Source: Thermoplasmata archaeon (GTDB lineage: Archaea > Thermoplasmatota > Thermoplasmata > Thermoplasmatales > Thermoplasmataceae). Taken from it: a DNA stretch of 47,039 bases. Made by a program: the position numbers and the translations under genes. This document shows, piece after piece, positions 1 through 9,289 of the stretch. The notes under the pieces were generated by a model. That model searched no databases and had not been told where the DNA came from. It was given only the letters and a program-made list of their open reading frames with translations. Each line of letters begins with the position of its first letter. Positions within the stretch are counted from its first letter, which is position 1. The stretch is from contig JAKAVO010000013.1 of assembly GCA_021817255.1 (NCBI GenBank), forward strand, positions 1 through 47,039, written 5' to 3'.

Positions 1-1
1 T

Positions 2-1105
2 TTGGAAAGGTTTGCGAAGGAAGAGGTTAAACCACTGGCAAGAGAAATAGATCTGAAGGAGGATGTTCCGCCAAAGCTCATTGAAAGAATGAAGGAGCTG
101 GGTTTATTTGCAAGCTATATCCCGAAGGAATACGGTGGCTATGGAATGAGCTTCAGTTTCCTCATGAGGGCAATAGAAATAATATCAAAAGCATGCCCCA
201 GCACATCACTGGTCCTTGATGGGGCTTTAACATTATTCGGGGAGCCAGTGCTGATGTTTGGAAGTGAAGAGCTAAAGAAAAAATACCTGAAAAGGGTTGC
301 TGAAGGAGAAATAGGCGGGCTTGCGCTTACCGAGCCTGGTGCAGGAAGTGACGCAGCAGCAATAAAAGCTTCAGCAGTAAAAGAAGGGAACGAATACGTA
401 ATTAACGGAACAAAAATTTTCATTTCAAACGGGAGGCTGGCAAAGTTCTTCGTCGTGGATGTTGTCACAGACCCAGCAAAGGGGCACAGGGGAATAAGCA
501 CATTTGTTGTGGACTCAGACACACCAGGCTTCAAGATCAGCAGGGACATCCACAAAATGGGAATAAGGGGCTCTTCCACAGTTGAACTCTTATTCGAGAA
601 TGCAAGGGTGCCAGAATCCAACATTGTTGGCAAGCTGAATGAAGGGTTCAAGGTTGTAATGGAGACACTCGATGCAGGAAGAATAGGAATTGCCTCACAG
701 GCTCTGGGGATAGCAGAGGCCGCATTTGAGGAAGCAGTGCAATACTCCCAGCAGAGAAAACAATTTGGGCAGAGCATTTCGAGCATGGAAGGCATCCAGT
801 TTCTGATATCTGATATGGCAACCGAAATAGAAGCAGCAAGATTGCTGACTTACAATGCAGCTGAAAAATGGGACAGGCATGAACCATGCATAAAGGAGTC
901 GTCAATGGCAAAGCTCTTTGCTTCAGATGTGGCAAACAGGGTTGCGACAGATTCACTTCAAATATTCGGTGGATATGGATATACGGTCGATCTGGATGCA
1001 GAGAGGCATATGAGGGACGCAAAAATAACTCAAATATATGAGGGGACAAACCAGATTCAGAGAGTTATAATTGCAAGAGAAGTACTGAGAGAATTGAGCC
1101 CTTGA
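2..1105 (+). CDS. Acyl-CoA dehydrogenase, 5'-truncated by the window edge
   Basis: FAD-dependent enzyme that introduces a trans-2,3 double bond into acyl-CoA thioesters in the cytoplasm (fatty or branched acid degradation). 367 residues are visible against a family length near 380, so only the first roughly 15-20 residues seem to lie outside the window; the TTG at position 2 is probably an internal codon. The FAD/substrate signature LTEPGAGSD is near residues 109-117, and the C-terminal IYEGTNQIQR carries the expected catalytic Glu. The stop overlaps the TTG start of the next gene (TTGA). The acyl chain specificity cannot be read from the sequence. Confidence 0.93.
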   Translation: MERFAKEEVKPLAREIDLKEDVPPKLIERMKELGLFASYIPKEYGGYGMSFSFLMRAIEIISKACPSTSLVLDGALTLFGEPVLMFGSEELKKKYLKRVAEGEIGGLALTEPGAGSDAAAIKASAVKEGNEYVINGTKIFISNGRLAKFFVVDVVTDPAKGHRGISTFVVDSDTPGFKISRDIHKMGIRGSSTVELLFENARVPESNIVGKLNEGFKVVMETLDAGRIGIASQALGIAEAAFEEAVQYSQQRKQFGQSISSMEGIQFLISDMATEIEAARLLTYNAAEKWDRHEPCIKESSMAKLFASDVANRVATDSLQIFGGYGYTVDLDAERHMRDAKITQIYEGTNQIQRVIIAREVLRELSP

Positions 1106-1890
1106 AAATATATCTTGGAACATGTGGCTGGGCATACAGGGAATGGGTAGGAAAGTTTTACCCTGAGGGAACAAGGCCGTCAGTAAACCACTACACCAGT
1201 TTTTTCAGTGCCCTTGAAATTGACTCGACTTATTACTCAATCCCACCCAGGGAAACATTTGAAAATTCAATCAGGAAGATAAGTGAAGGCATCAAGCTGT
1301 CTGTTAAGCTGCCTTCTTCGGTCAGCCATTTCGGAGACGGGGAGCAGAGAAAAAATAGCATGGATGAGTTCAGGAAAAATGTTTTAAATCCGGCAAGGAA
1401 AAGGAATAAGGACGCTATGTTCCTGTTCACCATACCACCATGGATTAATGAAGAAGGGCTTGAAAGCTATCTCATTTCCATGTCAGAGATTGCAGGCAAT
1501 GAGGGCAATATTTTCTGCGAACCCCGATTATTCAGGGAGGATAATTTTTTGAATATACTGAAATTAATTGAAAGGACCGGATTCCACGCAAGCTTCACTG
1601 ACAATGCCGCCAACCATCTGGAACTGCAGAAAACCGGAAATAAAAAAGCATACGTCAGGCTTCATGGAAGAAACTCACTGTTTTCAGAAAAAGGATCGGG
1701 AATGGAGAAATTTGATTACAGTTACAGCGAAACTGAGCTGGAATCGCTGAAAAATGAAATTCTCAAGTTTGAAAATGATTTTGAGGAAGTTTTTATCTTT
1801 TTCAACAACCACCCACACGGAAACGCTCCATTGAATGCCATGGAACTGGGCAGGATCATGGGCATAAATAAAATGCAGAGATTCACCTGA
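1102..1890 (+). CDS. DUF72 (YecE-like) family protein
   Basis: 262-residue protein of the DUF72/YecE family, a TIM-barrel-like fold of unknown biochemical function found widely in bacteria and archaea. The family hallmark is the N-terminal GTCGWAYREWVGKFYP stretch (residues 6-21); the C-terminal FIFFNNHPHGNAPLNA with its Asn-Asn is also typical. The TTG start lies inside the stop of the acyl-CoA dehydrogenase gene, so the two are translationally coupled. No catalytic role should be inferred from the neighbour. The product has no signal peptide and should be cytoplasmic. Confidence 0.88.
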   Translation: MKIYLGTCGWAYREWVGKFYPEGTRPSVNHYTSFFSALEIDSTYYSIPPRETFENSIRKISEGIKLSVKLPSSVSHFGDGEQRKNSMDEFRKNVLNPARKRNKDAMFLFTIPPWINEEGLESYLISMSEIAGNEGNIFCEPRLFREDNFLNILKLIERTGFHASFTDNAANHLELQKTGNKKAYVRLHGRNSLFSEKGSGMEKFDYSYSETELESLKNEILKFENDFEEVFIFFNNHPHGNAPLNAMELGRIMGINKMQRFT

Positions 1891-1956
1891 AATGAAAATC
1901 CAAATGCGGATCAAAGTTCACTTGCAGGCAACCAAACATCACTTATTGTTTAAAGA

Positions 1957-1966
1957 TTAAAATAAG
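1957..1966 (+). promoter_or_regulatory. TATA box for gatD-gatE
   Basis: A/T run TTAAAATAAG is centred about 24 bases before the gatD ATG at 1985. In archaea the TATA box sits about 25 bases upstream of the transcription start, so this implies a leaderless or nearly leaderless gatDE mRNA. There is no convincing Shine-Dalgarno sequence before the ATG. Confidence 0.5.
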
Positions 1967-1984
1967 GATCAACAATAATGTGTC

Positions 1985-3229
1985 ATGCCTGAATCTAATA
2001 AACCCGAAAATGGGGATATCATTAAATTCACATGGAAAGGAAAAGAAATGGAGGGAACATTCATTTCTATCGATTCTGATTTCTTCAATGTTAAACTGGA
2101 GAATGGCTACAACATTTCCATAAAGCCACAATCCTTTGAAATAATAAAAAAAGGAGTTTCATTTGCAGTTAATGAAGGAAAAGGGGCAAAAGTTTCCGGC
2201 AAAGGGAAACCAATTTCATTAATCACTACAGGAGGAACAATTGTCAGCAAGGTTGACTACAGGACCGGAGCAGTATTTCCTTCCCTTGACATAGAGGAAC
2301 TCACATCCAGGTTCAGGTATATGGAACAGAATTACAGGCTGAAAAGAGTAGATTTTTCAAACATCCTCAGTGAAAATATAGAACCAGGCCAGTGGGTGGA
2401 AATTGCAAAAAAAACCGAACATGAGCTTAGAAATTCTGAAGGTGTTGTTATTTCCCACGGAACAGACACCATGTCATATACTGCTTCAGCACTTGCATTT
2501 ATGTTTGAAAAGCAGATGGGGCCTGTAATCCTCGTCGGATCGCAAAGGAGTTCTGACAGGCCTAGCAGTGATTCTTACCTGAACCTTGAAGCGGCTGTCG
2601 GGTTTGCAACATCTGAATTCGGGGAAGTGGGAATTTCCATGCACCACAATTCCTCAGATGAAAGGATAGACCTCATCAGGGGTACACGATCAAGAAAAAT
2701 GCACTCTACGAGGCGGGATGCCTTCAAAAGCATTGGGGAACACCCGGTTGGTGCATTTCAGGATGGCTTATTCAGCCTGAGCGGAAAATACAGAAGAAAA
2801 TGCAGGGAAAATGTTTTGAAAACGAAACTGGAAAAGGAAGTTTCCCTTGTGTATTTCCATCCGGGGCTTGAAGTGGAAGATCTGGAGAAGTCAATGGATG
2901 GCAAAAAAGGAATGGTTATTATGGGAACCGGACTGGGGCACATAAACACAAAATATCTTCAATCAATAAGTGAAAGAGTAAAAGGCGGAATGAAAGCAGT
3001 AGCCACAACCCAGTGCATATATGGTTCTACAAATCTTGATATTTATTCCACAGGAAGAGAAATGGAAAAAGCCGGCATAATATCTGCTGGAAATATACTG
3101 CCGGAAACAGCTTATGTGAAGATGATGCATCTTCTTGGCAATTACAGTGAAGAAGAATTCGAAGTTCTTATGAAAACAAACATGAGGGGAGAAATCCTGG
3201 AAAGGGAAGAGTTGGGGGTGTACCTTTAA
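1985..3229 (+). CDS. gatD: Glu-tRNA(Gln) amidotransferase subunit D
   Basis: 414-residue asparaginase-like subunit of the archaeal GatDE complex, which converts Glu-tRNA(Gln) to Gln-tRNA(Gln); GatD releases ammonia from an amide donor. Residues 1-60 form the GatD-specific N-terminal beta-barrel domain. The amidohydrolase part carries TTGGTI at 81-86 and SHGTDTM at 157-163, the two conserved nucleophile and Thr-Asp motifs of L-asparaginases. Length is normal for GatD rather than a plain asparaginase (about 330). The stop TAA overlaps the gatE ATG, so the two subunits are coupled. GatDE is an archaeal hallmark. Confidence 0.97.
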   Translation: MPESNKPENGDIIKFTWKGKEMEGTFISIDSDFFNVKLENGYNISIKPQSFEIIKKGVSFAVNEGKGAKVSGKGKPISLITTGGTIVSKVDYRTGAVFPSLDIEELTSRFRYMEQNYRLKRVDFSNILSENIEPGQWVEIAKKTEHELRNSEGVVISHGTDTMSYTASALAFMFEKQMGPVILVGSQRSSDRPSSDSYLNLEAAVGFATSEFGEVGISMHHNSSDERIDLIRGTRSRKMHSTRRDAFKSIGEHPVGAFQDGLFSLSGKYRRKCRENVLKTKLEKEVSLVYFHPGLEVEDLEKSMDGKKGMVIMGTGLGHINTKYLQSISERVKGGMKAVATTQCIYGSTNLDIYSTGREMEKAGIISAGNILPETAYVKMMHLLGNYSEEEFEVLMKTNMRGEILEREELGVYL

Positions 3230-5043
3230 TGCCTCTGCCGGGGAACACGATGATCGGCCTTGAGGTTCACATGCAGATTGATGTGGGAAAGCTCTTCTGC
3301 AACTGCAAGTCTGAAGGCGAATTATTAGACGCATCATTTACAAGAAGGCTTCACTCCACCTCAGGTGAAATTGGATCAAAAGACATATCAACAAATTATG
3401 AGGAATCACGGGACAGATTATTTAAATATATAATATCGGGGAACTCCTGCCTGATTGAAGCTGATGAAGAGCCTCCAAAGAGGATCAACCCAGGGGCACT
3501 GAAAGCGGCTCTCTCCATGTCACTGGCATTCGGTTCATCAATTCTTGAAAGAGTCTCTGTGATGAGAAAAGTCGTTATTGACGGCTCAAACACAGGTGGA
3601 TTCCAGAGAACATCCCTAGTGGCAATTGGCGGGGAAATCAATTCAGGAGGGGTAACCGCAGGAATCACATCCATTTGCCTGGAGGAAGACTCATGCAAAA
3701 AAGTGGATGAAAGGGAAAACCTGGTCACCTATTCGCTTGACAGGCTGGGGCTTCCACTGATTGAAATATCGACGGCACCTGACATGAAAAGTGCAGATGA
3801 AGCTATTGCAATTGCAAAGGAAATAGGAAACAGGATGATGGTTCTTGGGCTTCTGAGAAAAGGTGCAGATTCAATAAGGCAGGATGTAAACTTTTCAATG
3901 GGGTATGGAAGGGTTGAGATAAAAGGCGTCTCAAAACTTTCATCCATAAAGGAAATACTGGAGGCTGAAGCCAAAAGGCAGGAGTGGCTGGCTAAGGCTG
4001 TAAAAATAGTGAAGGAAAGAGGAGGCTATGAAGAACTGAAGTTTACTGAAGTTTCCAGTTTATTCAGGGACAGCAACTCAAAAATGGTAATAAAAGGCAT
4101 AGAGGAAGGAAGGAGAATATTTGCATCAAAACTGCCCAATTTCAGGGGTGTTATGAAAACAGAAGGCTTCAGGGTTGGCCGTGAAATAGCTGATGCATTG
4201 AAGCAGATAAATATCAAGGGGGTAATTCATTATGAAGAACTTCCGGCATATGGGTTAACCCTTGCTGAAAGGGATATGGTTGCAGCCCAGCTTGAGTTAA
4301 AGGAAAATGATTCATTTCTCATGCTCATAATAAATTCCGATTCTGCCAATATGGCAAAAAGTACAATTGAAGGCAGAATTGAGAAAATACTGTCCCTTGA
4401 TTTCTCTGAAACAAGGGCAGCACTGGTTGACAACTCCACAAGATATATGAGGCCACTGTCAGGAAGCAGCAGAATGTATCCGGAAACTGACATTCCCGTG
4501 ATCACAATAAGCTCCCCGCTACTGGAATCGGCAACAGAAGAAACACCACAGCCACTTTCTGAATTCACCGCAGATATAAGCAAAAAATACGGCATATCAG
4601 GGCAGGATGCAGAAACTCTAATATCTGAAAGGAACATAAAAAAATTCACCGGCATTGCAAATGATAAAAACGGAAAAATTATTTCAAGGATCATAAACCA
4701 GACAATCCCGGAATTAAATAAAAAATACCAGAGGGAAATCGAATGGGAGAACATTAAGGAAGTGCTGGAGTTCTGCAACGAAAATTCACTTGGCAGATAT
4801 TCAATGGAAAAGGCGCTTGGCCTTATCTATTCCGGCAGCAGGAAAGAGGATGCCTTAAATTTAAAACTGCTCAGGCCGCTCACAGAAGGCCAGATAAAAA
4901 TTCTAATTGAAAGGCATGAAATCAATCTCCATTCAAACATTGCGGACATAATGAAAAAACTTAACGCACTTGATGAAGGTGTAGTAGATCCTTTACTGGT
5001 TGCCGGGTTATTAAACACTGAGAAAAATAAAGGCTCAAATTAA
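3229..5043 (+). CDS. gatE: Glu-tRNA(Gln) amidotransferase subunit E
   Basis: 604-residue tRNA-binding and kinase/transamidase subunit of GatDE; it phosphorylates the Glu on mischarged tRNA(Gln) and uses ammonia from GatD. The N-terminal GLEVHMQIDVGKLFCNC belongs to the GatB/GatE cradle domain, followed by the family blocks RINPGALKAA, DGSNTGGFQRTSL and RQDVNFSMG; the large middle part fits the AspRS-like insertion that separates GatE from GatB, and the C-terminus is the YqeY-like helical tail. The TAATG overlap with gatD gives one transcript. A 34-base spacer with a new TATA box separates it from the complex I operon. Confidence 0.97.
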   Translation: MPLPGNTMIGLEVHMQIDVGKLFCNCKSEGELLDASFTRRLHSTSGEIGSKDISTNYEESRDRLFKYIISGNSCLIEADEEPPKRINPGALKAALSMSLAFGSSILERVSVMRKVVIDGSNTGGFQRTSLVAIGGEINSGGVTAGITSICLEEDSCKKVDERENLVTYSLDRLGLPLIEISTAPDMKSADEAIAIAKEIGNRMMVLGLLRKGADSIRQDVNFSMGYGRVEIKGVSKLSSIKEILEAEAKRQEWLAKAVKIVKERGGYEELKFTEVSSLFRDSNSKMVIKGIEEGRRIFASKLPNFRGVMKTEGFRVGREIADALKQINIKGVIHYEELPAYGLTLAERDMVAAQLELKENDSFLMLIINSDSANMAKSTIEGRIEKILSLDFSETRAALVDNSTRYMRPLSGSSRMYPETDIPVITISSPLLESATEETPQPLSEFTADISKKYGISGQDAETLISERNIKKFTGIANDKNGKIISRIINQTIPELNKKYQREIEWENIKEVLEFCNENSLGRYSMEKALGLIYSGSRKEDALNLKLLRPLTEGQIKILIERHEINLHSNIADIMKKLNALDEGVVDPLLVAGLLNTEKNKGSN

Positions 5044-5050
5044 ACAACAC

Positions 5051-5058
5051 TTATATAT
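5051..5058 (+). promoter_or_regulatory. TATA box of the complex I operon
   Basis: TTATATAT centred 24 bases before the nuoA ATG at 5078, in the only real spacer before the operon. The position implies a leaderless nuoA start. No other clear TATA-like gap occurs down to 15963, which supports a single long transcript. Confidence 0.6.
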
Positions 5059-5077
5059 TTTCCTAAAATATCGAATC

Positions 5078-5518
5078 ATGTTGCTGTATGGATACATACC
5101 TGCGCTCATAACTCTCGTTCTGCTCGCAATGGCTATGTACCTTGTTTTCACAATTCTCCCCAGCCTCGATAAGGCAAGGACAAAAGGCAAAGCAGCCAGA
5201 ATTTCTTTCAACCCTTCAAATATTATTTCCAATCTCTCCAAGGAATCATCCCCTGTGAAGGGATCTGCTTATACAAAGCCATATGAATCCGGGGAAGTTG
5301 CAAGAGGATCATACCATGCATTTGTAAGAGTCCAGTATTATGTTATTATTCTTCTCTTCATATTGTTTGATGTGGATATGGCGCTGCTCCTCCCCTGGGC
5401 ATTCGATTTCAAGAGTTTAGGGGTTTATGCATTTATTGAAACTATTATTTTTATATCAATGCCCATGAGTGTTGTATATTACGCATTCAGGAAAGGATAT
5501 ATGAGGTGGATTAAATGA
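5078..5518 (+). CDS. nuoA: Complex I subunit A (NuoA/ND3)
   Basis: 146-residue membrane subunit of the proton-pumping quinone reductase. One transmembrane helix near residues 5-25 is followed by a long polar loop (about 35-90) and two more helices (about 90-110 and 117-137); the second helix carries the family's acidic stretch [13 protein letters not shown]. The stop overlaps the nuoB start (ATGA). It belongs to the membrane arm next to NuoH. Slightly longer than many bacterial NuoA proteins because of the loop. Confidence 0.92.
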   Translation: MLLYGYIPALITLVLLAMAMYLVFTILPSLDKARTKGKAARISFNPSNIISNLSKESSPVKGSAYTKPYESGEVARGSYHAFVRVQYYVIILLFILFDVDMALLLPWAFDFKSLGVYAFIETIIFISMPMSVVYYAFRKGYMRWIK

Positions 5519-5979
5519 AAACTGGTGATTCCGGATTTATTACAACTACTATGGATAGGGCTATGGAGTGGGCAAGGAGCAATTCAATCTGGCCCCTGAC
5601 CTTTGGGCTTGCATGCTGTGCTATTGAGATGATGGCAATGCAGGCATCAAGGCTTGATGTTTCGAGGTTCGGAAGTGAAGTATTCAGGAATTCCCCAAGG
5701 CAATCTGATCTCATGATCGTGTCAGGGACAGTTACAAAAAAAATGGCTCCAAGGCTCAGGAGATTGTATGATGAAATGCCTTACCCGAAATATGTGATAG
5801 CAATGGGCGTATGCGTTATCCAGGGCGGGCCATACAACCAGGGTTATTCCGTGGTGCTTGGAGTTGACAGGGTGGTGCCGGTTGATGTATATGTTCCGGG
5901 ATGCCCGCCAACGCCTGAAGCACTCACAAATGGAATAATTCTTCTTCAGAAGAAGATAAGAAATGAAACGGAAAGGTGA
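5515..5979 (+). CDS. nuoB: Complex I subunit B (NuoB/PSST), N2 cluster
   Basis: 154-residue peripheral subunit that holds the terminal [4Fe-4S] cluster N2, from which electrons pass to quinone. All four ligands are present: the tandem Cys34-Cys35 in [10 protein letters not shown], Cys100 in MGVCVIQGG and Cys130 in [11 protein letters not shown]. Length is normal for the core fold. It overlaps nuoA by 4 bases, and its stop lies just before the nuoC start. Confidence 0.96.
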   Translation: MKTGDSGFITTTMDRAMEWARSNSIWPLTFGLACCAIEMMAMQASRLDVSRFGSEVFRNSPRQSDLMIVSGTVTKKMAPRLRRLYDEMPYPKYVIAMGVCVIQGGPYNQGYSVVLGVDRVVPVDVYVPGCPPTPEALTNGIILLQKKIRNETER

Positions 5980-5984
5980 ACCTG

Positions 5985-6443
5985 ATGGCTTATGAAGTTA
6001 AAGAAGAAAATAGCAAGGATGGCAGGAAGGTTCTGAGAATATCAAAGGAGAGCCTGCTGGAACTTATGGGCGATATCAAGGGAAGTGGGTATGATTCCCT
6101 CTCCCTGATCAGTACTGTAGACTTCAGGGACAGAATTGAAGTTGTTTACCACCTGACAAATTCCAGGACAGAAGAGATGCTGGCCATAAAGTCTGAAACC
6201 AGGGATTCGAGAATGCCAAGCGTTACCTCATTGTTTGAAAGTGCAAACTGGGATGAACGTGAACAATACGATATGATGGGAATAATATTTGAAGGACATC
6301 CGGATTTGAAGAGAATATTGCTCCCTGAGGGATGGGTTGGATATCCGCTGAGAAAGGATTATGATTTAAGCAAGGTACAGTACGTCAACATGGACGATGA
6401 GGGCAATGACCGTGTCAGCTTTGATCCTGGGGATGGGTGGTAA
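5985..6443 (+). CDS. nuoC: Complex I subunit C (NuoC, 30 kDa)
   Basis: 152-residue hydrophilic subunit that packs against NuoB and NuoD. The conserved [21 protein letters not shown] and the following GYPLRKDY are the NuoC signature. I chose ATG 5985 because AAGGTGA, a good Shine-Dalgarno match lying across the nuoB stop, sits 5 bases before it; a GTG at 5976 in the same frame is the alternative. It is a stand-alone subunit, not fused to NuoD. Confidence 0.94.
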   Translation: MAYEVKEENSKDGRKVLRISKESLLELMGDIKGSGYDSLSLISTVDFRDRIEVVYHLTNSRTEEMLAIKSETRDSRMPSVTSLFESANWDEREQYDMMGIIFEGHPDLKRILLPEGWVGYPLRKDYDLSKVQYVNMDDEGNDRVSFDPGDGW

Positions 6444-6448
6444 TAATA

Positions 6449-7570
6449 ATGGAAAATAAAGGTTTGAAAGAAAAATACATCGAGCTCAACATGGGCCCAC
6501 AGCATCCCTCCACCCACGGTGTACTGAGATTAAAGCTATTGCTGGACGGTGAAACAGTAAAGAATGTTGAGCCGGTTATTGGTTATCTGCACAGAAACGC
6601 AGAAAAAATATGTGAACTGGACTTTTACTGTGATGCGCTCATATATTTCGACAGGATGGATTATGTTGGGGCAATGAACATGGAGGTCGGATATCTTGAG
6701 GCAGCCGAAAAGCTTCTTAACATAGAACCTCCGGAGAGAGTTGTCTGGATTAGGACTGTAATGGCAGAACTCAACAGGCTGGCATCCCATCTTGTCTGGG
6801 CAGGTGCATTTGGCCTTGATCTCGGAATGCTGACCCCGTTTTTCTATGTATTTGAACAGAGGGAGAAAATTCTTGATCTTTTTACAGAGATATGCGGTTC
6901 AAGGCAGGAAACTAATTATATGAGCATAGGCGGAGTTTATCAGGATTTCAATGACAAGATAATATACAAAATAAAGGAATTCACAAAACAGTTTCCAAAA
7001 AAACTGGATGAGGTTTACAACCTGCTTGCAAAAAATGATATTTTCATATCAAGAACAAAGAACGTAGGCATACTTGAACCAGAGGTGGCACTGGACTACG
7101 GTGTAACCGGGCCTATGCTGAGGGCATCAGGAGTGCCATATGATGTCAGGAAGGCAGAACCGTACCTTGCATATGACAGGGTAAATTTTGATATACCTAT
7201 TTCAAAGGGGAAGGACGTGCTTGCAAGATTTGTTGTGAGATTCGAAGAAATGAGGCAGTCCGTGAAAATAATCAACCAGGCAATTGACAAGATCCCGGAC
7301 GGGCCCTATTTCAACCCAAAGGCAAGGAAATCCCTGATGCTGAGGCTCAGGGGAGAAGGAGACGTTTATGCAAGGACAGAGTCGCCAAAGGGTGAATTTG
7401 GTGTATACCTTGTGGGAGATGGTTCAGTAAAACCATACAGGGTTCATGTCAGGAGCCCTTCATTCAAGAATTTATCAATCCTCCCATATCTTTCAAAAGA
7501 CGTGCTGATCGCAGACATGGTTGCAATTTCCGGTTCAATCGACCTCGTATTTGGCGAGGTGGATAGATGA
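6449..7570 (+). CDS. nuoD: Complex I subunit D (NuoD, 49 kDa)
   Basis: 373-residue subunit related to the large subunit of [NiFe] hydrogenases; it forms the quinone cavity with NuoB. The N-terminal MGPQHPSTHGVLRLKL holds the His loop that binds the quinone head group, and FTEICGSRQETNYMS and the C-terminal SGSIDLVFGEVDR are typical. The hydrogenase metal-binding cysteines are absent, which separates it from Ech/Mbh hydrogenases. ATG 6449 is preferred to the upstream GTG 6437 because GGTGGT lies 8 bases before it and the frame before it overlaps nuoC. It ends in an ATGA overlap with nuoH. Confidence 0.96.
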   Translation: MENKGLKEKYIELNMGPQHPSTHGVLRLKLLLDGETVKNVEPVIGYLHRNAEKICELDFYCDALIYFDRMDYVGAMNMEVGYLEAAEKLLNIEPPERVVWIRTVMAELNRLASHLVWAGAFGLDLGMLTPFFYVFEQREKILDLFTEICGSRQETNYMSIGGVYQDFNDKIIYKIKEFTKQFPKKLDEVYNLLAKNDIFISRTKNVGILEPEVALDYGVTGPMLRASGVPYDVRKAEPYLAYDRVNFDIPISKGKDVLARFVVRFEEMRQSVKIINQAIDKIPDGPYFNPKARKSLMLRLRGEGDVYARTESPKGEFGVYLVGDGSVKPYRVHVRSPSFKNLSILPYLSKDVLIADMVAISGSIDLVFGEVDR

Positions 7571-8607
7571 ATTTGCTCCTCAGGATCAGCAGCATACTGT
7601 CTGTGTTTGGGCATTACCCATCATTTATTCTCGCATATATCATTGAAACCCTTATGGTAATAATATTTGCAACTGTTGTTGTAGCTGGAATGGTGTATCT
7701 TTTCAGGAAATACATGGCAAGAGTGCAGATGAGGGTTGGGCCAAACCGTGTTGGAAAGGCCGGAATATTGCAGGTAATGGCAGATGGGCTCAAACTTATC
7801 CAGAAAGAATCAATTATGCCGGAAGGAAGAGATGATCTTGCCTATAAAGTTGCTCCGGTCCTCATATTTTTCGGCCTCATAATGGGATTCATATTCATTC
7901 CTTATGGGCCGCTTGCATGGTTCGGGCAGTTAACCGTTTCCCATTCAGATGTGAGCCTGATAATAATCTTCGCCCTGATTGCAATAATGCCAATTGGCGA
8001 GATACTGTCAGGAATAAGTTCAAATAATAAATACGCAGTTCTTGGTGCTTTGAGGGGAGTTGCAAAGGATATCTCCTTCGAAGTGCCAATGATGCTCTCA
8101 ATCCTTGCTGTTGTTATGATGGCTTCAGTGAAGGTATCAAACCCGCTTGATATCAACGGTGTTGTTGTGGCACAGTCAATCCCATTTGCCATACTGGAGC
8201 CATTGGGATTTTTTGTCTTCCTGATTTCAATGGCAGCCAGGGCATCTTACTCACCATTTGATATGGGTGAGAGTGACAGCGAGCTTGTGACCGGAAACAC
8301 AACTGAATACACCGGGTTAAGGTTTGGGCTCTTTTATCTGGGCCTGTTTGGAACAATTTTCCTTGGATCCATGTTAATAAGCACAATATACCTTGGCGGC
8401 TATTATGGCCCATATACAAACTATGCAGGGTTCATATGGCTTCTCATAAAGACGGTTGTGCTGGTTGTAATTTCACTTACTATCTGGTTATCGATGCCCA
8501 GGGTCAGGATTGACAAATTCGTCACCTTTGGATGGAAGTATCTGCTTCCAATCTCGTTCATCAATCTCATAATTACAGGAATATTAATATTTGGAGGGAT
8601 AGCATGA
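7567..8607 (+). CDS. nuoH: Complex I subunit H (NuoH/ND1)
   Basis: 346-residue membrane subunit linking the quinone site with the proton-pumping arm; about eight transmembrane helices are visible. The motif MRVGPNRVGKAG (about 55-66) and the charged loop FDMGESDSELVTG (about residues 232-245), which forms part of the quinone tunnel and proton entry, are both conserved. It begins within the nuoD stop and ends within the nuoI start. The quinone is presumably a menaquinone-type molecule, as known for the order; the sequence does not show this. Confidence 0.96.
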   Translation: MNLLLRISSILSVFGHYPSFILAYIIETLMVIIFATVVVAGMVYLFRKYMARVQMRVGPNRVGKAGILQVMADGLKLIQKESIMPEGRDDLAYKVAPVLIFFGLIMGFIFIPYGPLAWFGQLTVSHSDVSLIIIFALIAIMPIGEILSGISSNNKYAVLGALRGVAKDISFEVPMMLSILAVVMMASVKVSNPLDINGVVVAQSIPFAILEPLGFFVFLISMAARASYSPFDMGESDSELVTGNTTEYTGLRFGLFYLGLFGTIFLGSMLISTIYLGGYYGPYTNYAGFIWLLIKTVVLVVISLTIWLSMPRVRIDKFVTFGWKYLLPISFINLIITGILIFGGIA

Positions 8608-9044
8608 TAGAAATAAAAGAAGTAAAAGAGCCGAAGAGAATTCCAGTTATTGGCTCCATTATGGGAATGTTCACTGTATTTAGGCATCTTTTCCAGAAGC
8701 CCGTAACTGTGCAATACCCTGAAGTGAAAGAGGAATTGGCGGACAGGTTCAGGTTCAGGGTGTACCTGAGCACAGACGACTGTGTGGGCTGCACACTTTG
8801 TGAACAGGTCTGCCCCAATCTCTCAATAACGATGATGAACCTGGACAAGGAAAACCAGAGAAACAAGAGAAAAATCTATCCGTCCGTGAACTTCGGCACC
8901 TGCACGGTATGCAGGAATTGTGAGGAGATTTGCCCGACAGATGCAATATACCTCAAGGAAGTGTTTGAGACAGCAAGGACAAAAAACAATTTCATGTATT
9001 CACCAACGGATCTTGAAAAAGGGGAAGAAGAGGTAAAAAGATGA
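8604..9044 (+). CDS. nuoI: Complex I subunit I (NuoI, 2x[4Fe-4S])
   Basis: 146-residue ferredoxin-like subunit that carries clusters N6a and N6b and passes electrons to NuoB. The two motifs are C60-V-G-C63-T-L-C66-E-Q-V-C70-P and C100-T-V-C103-R-N-C106-E-E-I-C110-P. The ATG at 8604 overlaps the nuoH TGA and follows GGAGGGAT, a strong Shine-Dalgarno; an upstream in-frame codon at 8532 would start inside nuoH and is unlikely. As nuoE, nuoF and nuoG are absent, NuoI is the likely entry point for an unidentified donor. Confidence 0.96.
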   Translation: MIEIKEVKEPKRIPVIGSIMGMFTVFRHLFQKPVTVQYPEVKEELADRFRFRVYLSTDDCVGCTLCEQVCPNLSITMMNLDKENQRNKRKIYPSVNFGTCTVCRNCEEICPTDAIYLKEVFETARTKNNFMYSPTDLEKGEEEVKR

Positions 9045-9289
9045 TCTTTACATTAATAACAATCATATTTGCAATTATCCTCATAATTCTGGCTGCCATA
9101 TCTGTAGAGCAGAAAGACATAGTCAGGAGCATTATCTTCCTGATGGCCTTTCTTTTTGTGCTGTCTGCAAACTTCATTTTTCTTGGAGCCACTCTCATAG
9201 GAGCTATTGAGCTGCTTGTTTACGTAGGGGCAGTGAGCGCTCTCCTGGTCTTTACAATGATGATAACGGGAGGTAAGGAGATTGAATAA
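9041..9289 (+). CDS. nuoJ: Complex I subunit J, N-terminal part (split NuoJ)
   Basis: 82-residue hydrophobic protein with three transmembrane helices (about 2-20, 27-47, 52-74). It matches the first half of NuoJ/ND6, including the helix with GAIELLVYVGAVSALLVF, which holds the conserved Glu-Tyr-Val-Gly of TM3. The remaining two helices are encoded by the next gene, in another frame with an 8-base overlap. A genuine split is likely because split NuoJ is known in other euryarchaea. It overlaps nuoI by ATGA. Confidence 0.87.
   Translation: MIFTLITIIFAIILIILAAISVEQKDIVRSIIFLMAFLFVLSANFIFLGATLIGAIELLVYVGAVSALLVFTMMITGGKEIE

Noticed and set aside
139-795. 218-codon open frame on the minus strand
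   Set aside because: It lies entirely opposite the acyl-CoA dehydrogenase, is rich in Ser/Ala/Pro from reading the opposite strand, and matches no family.
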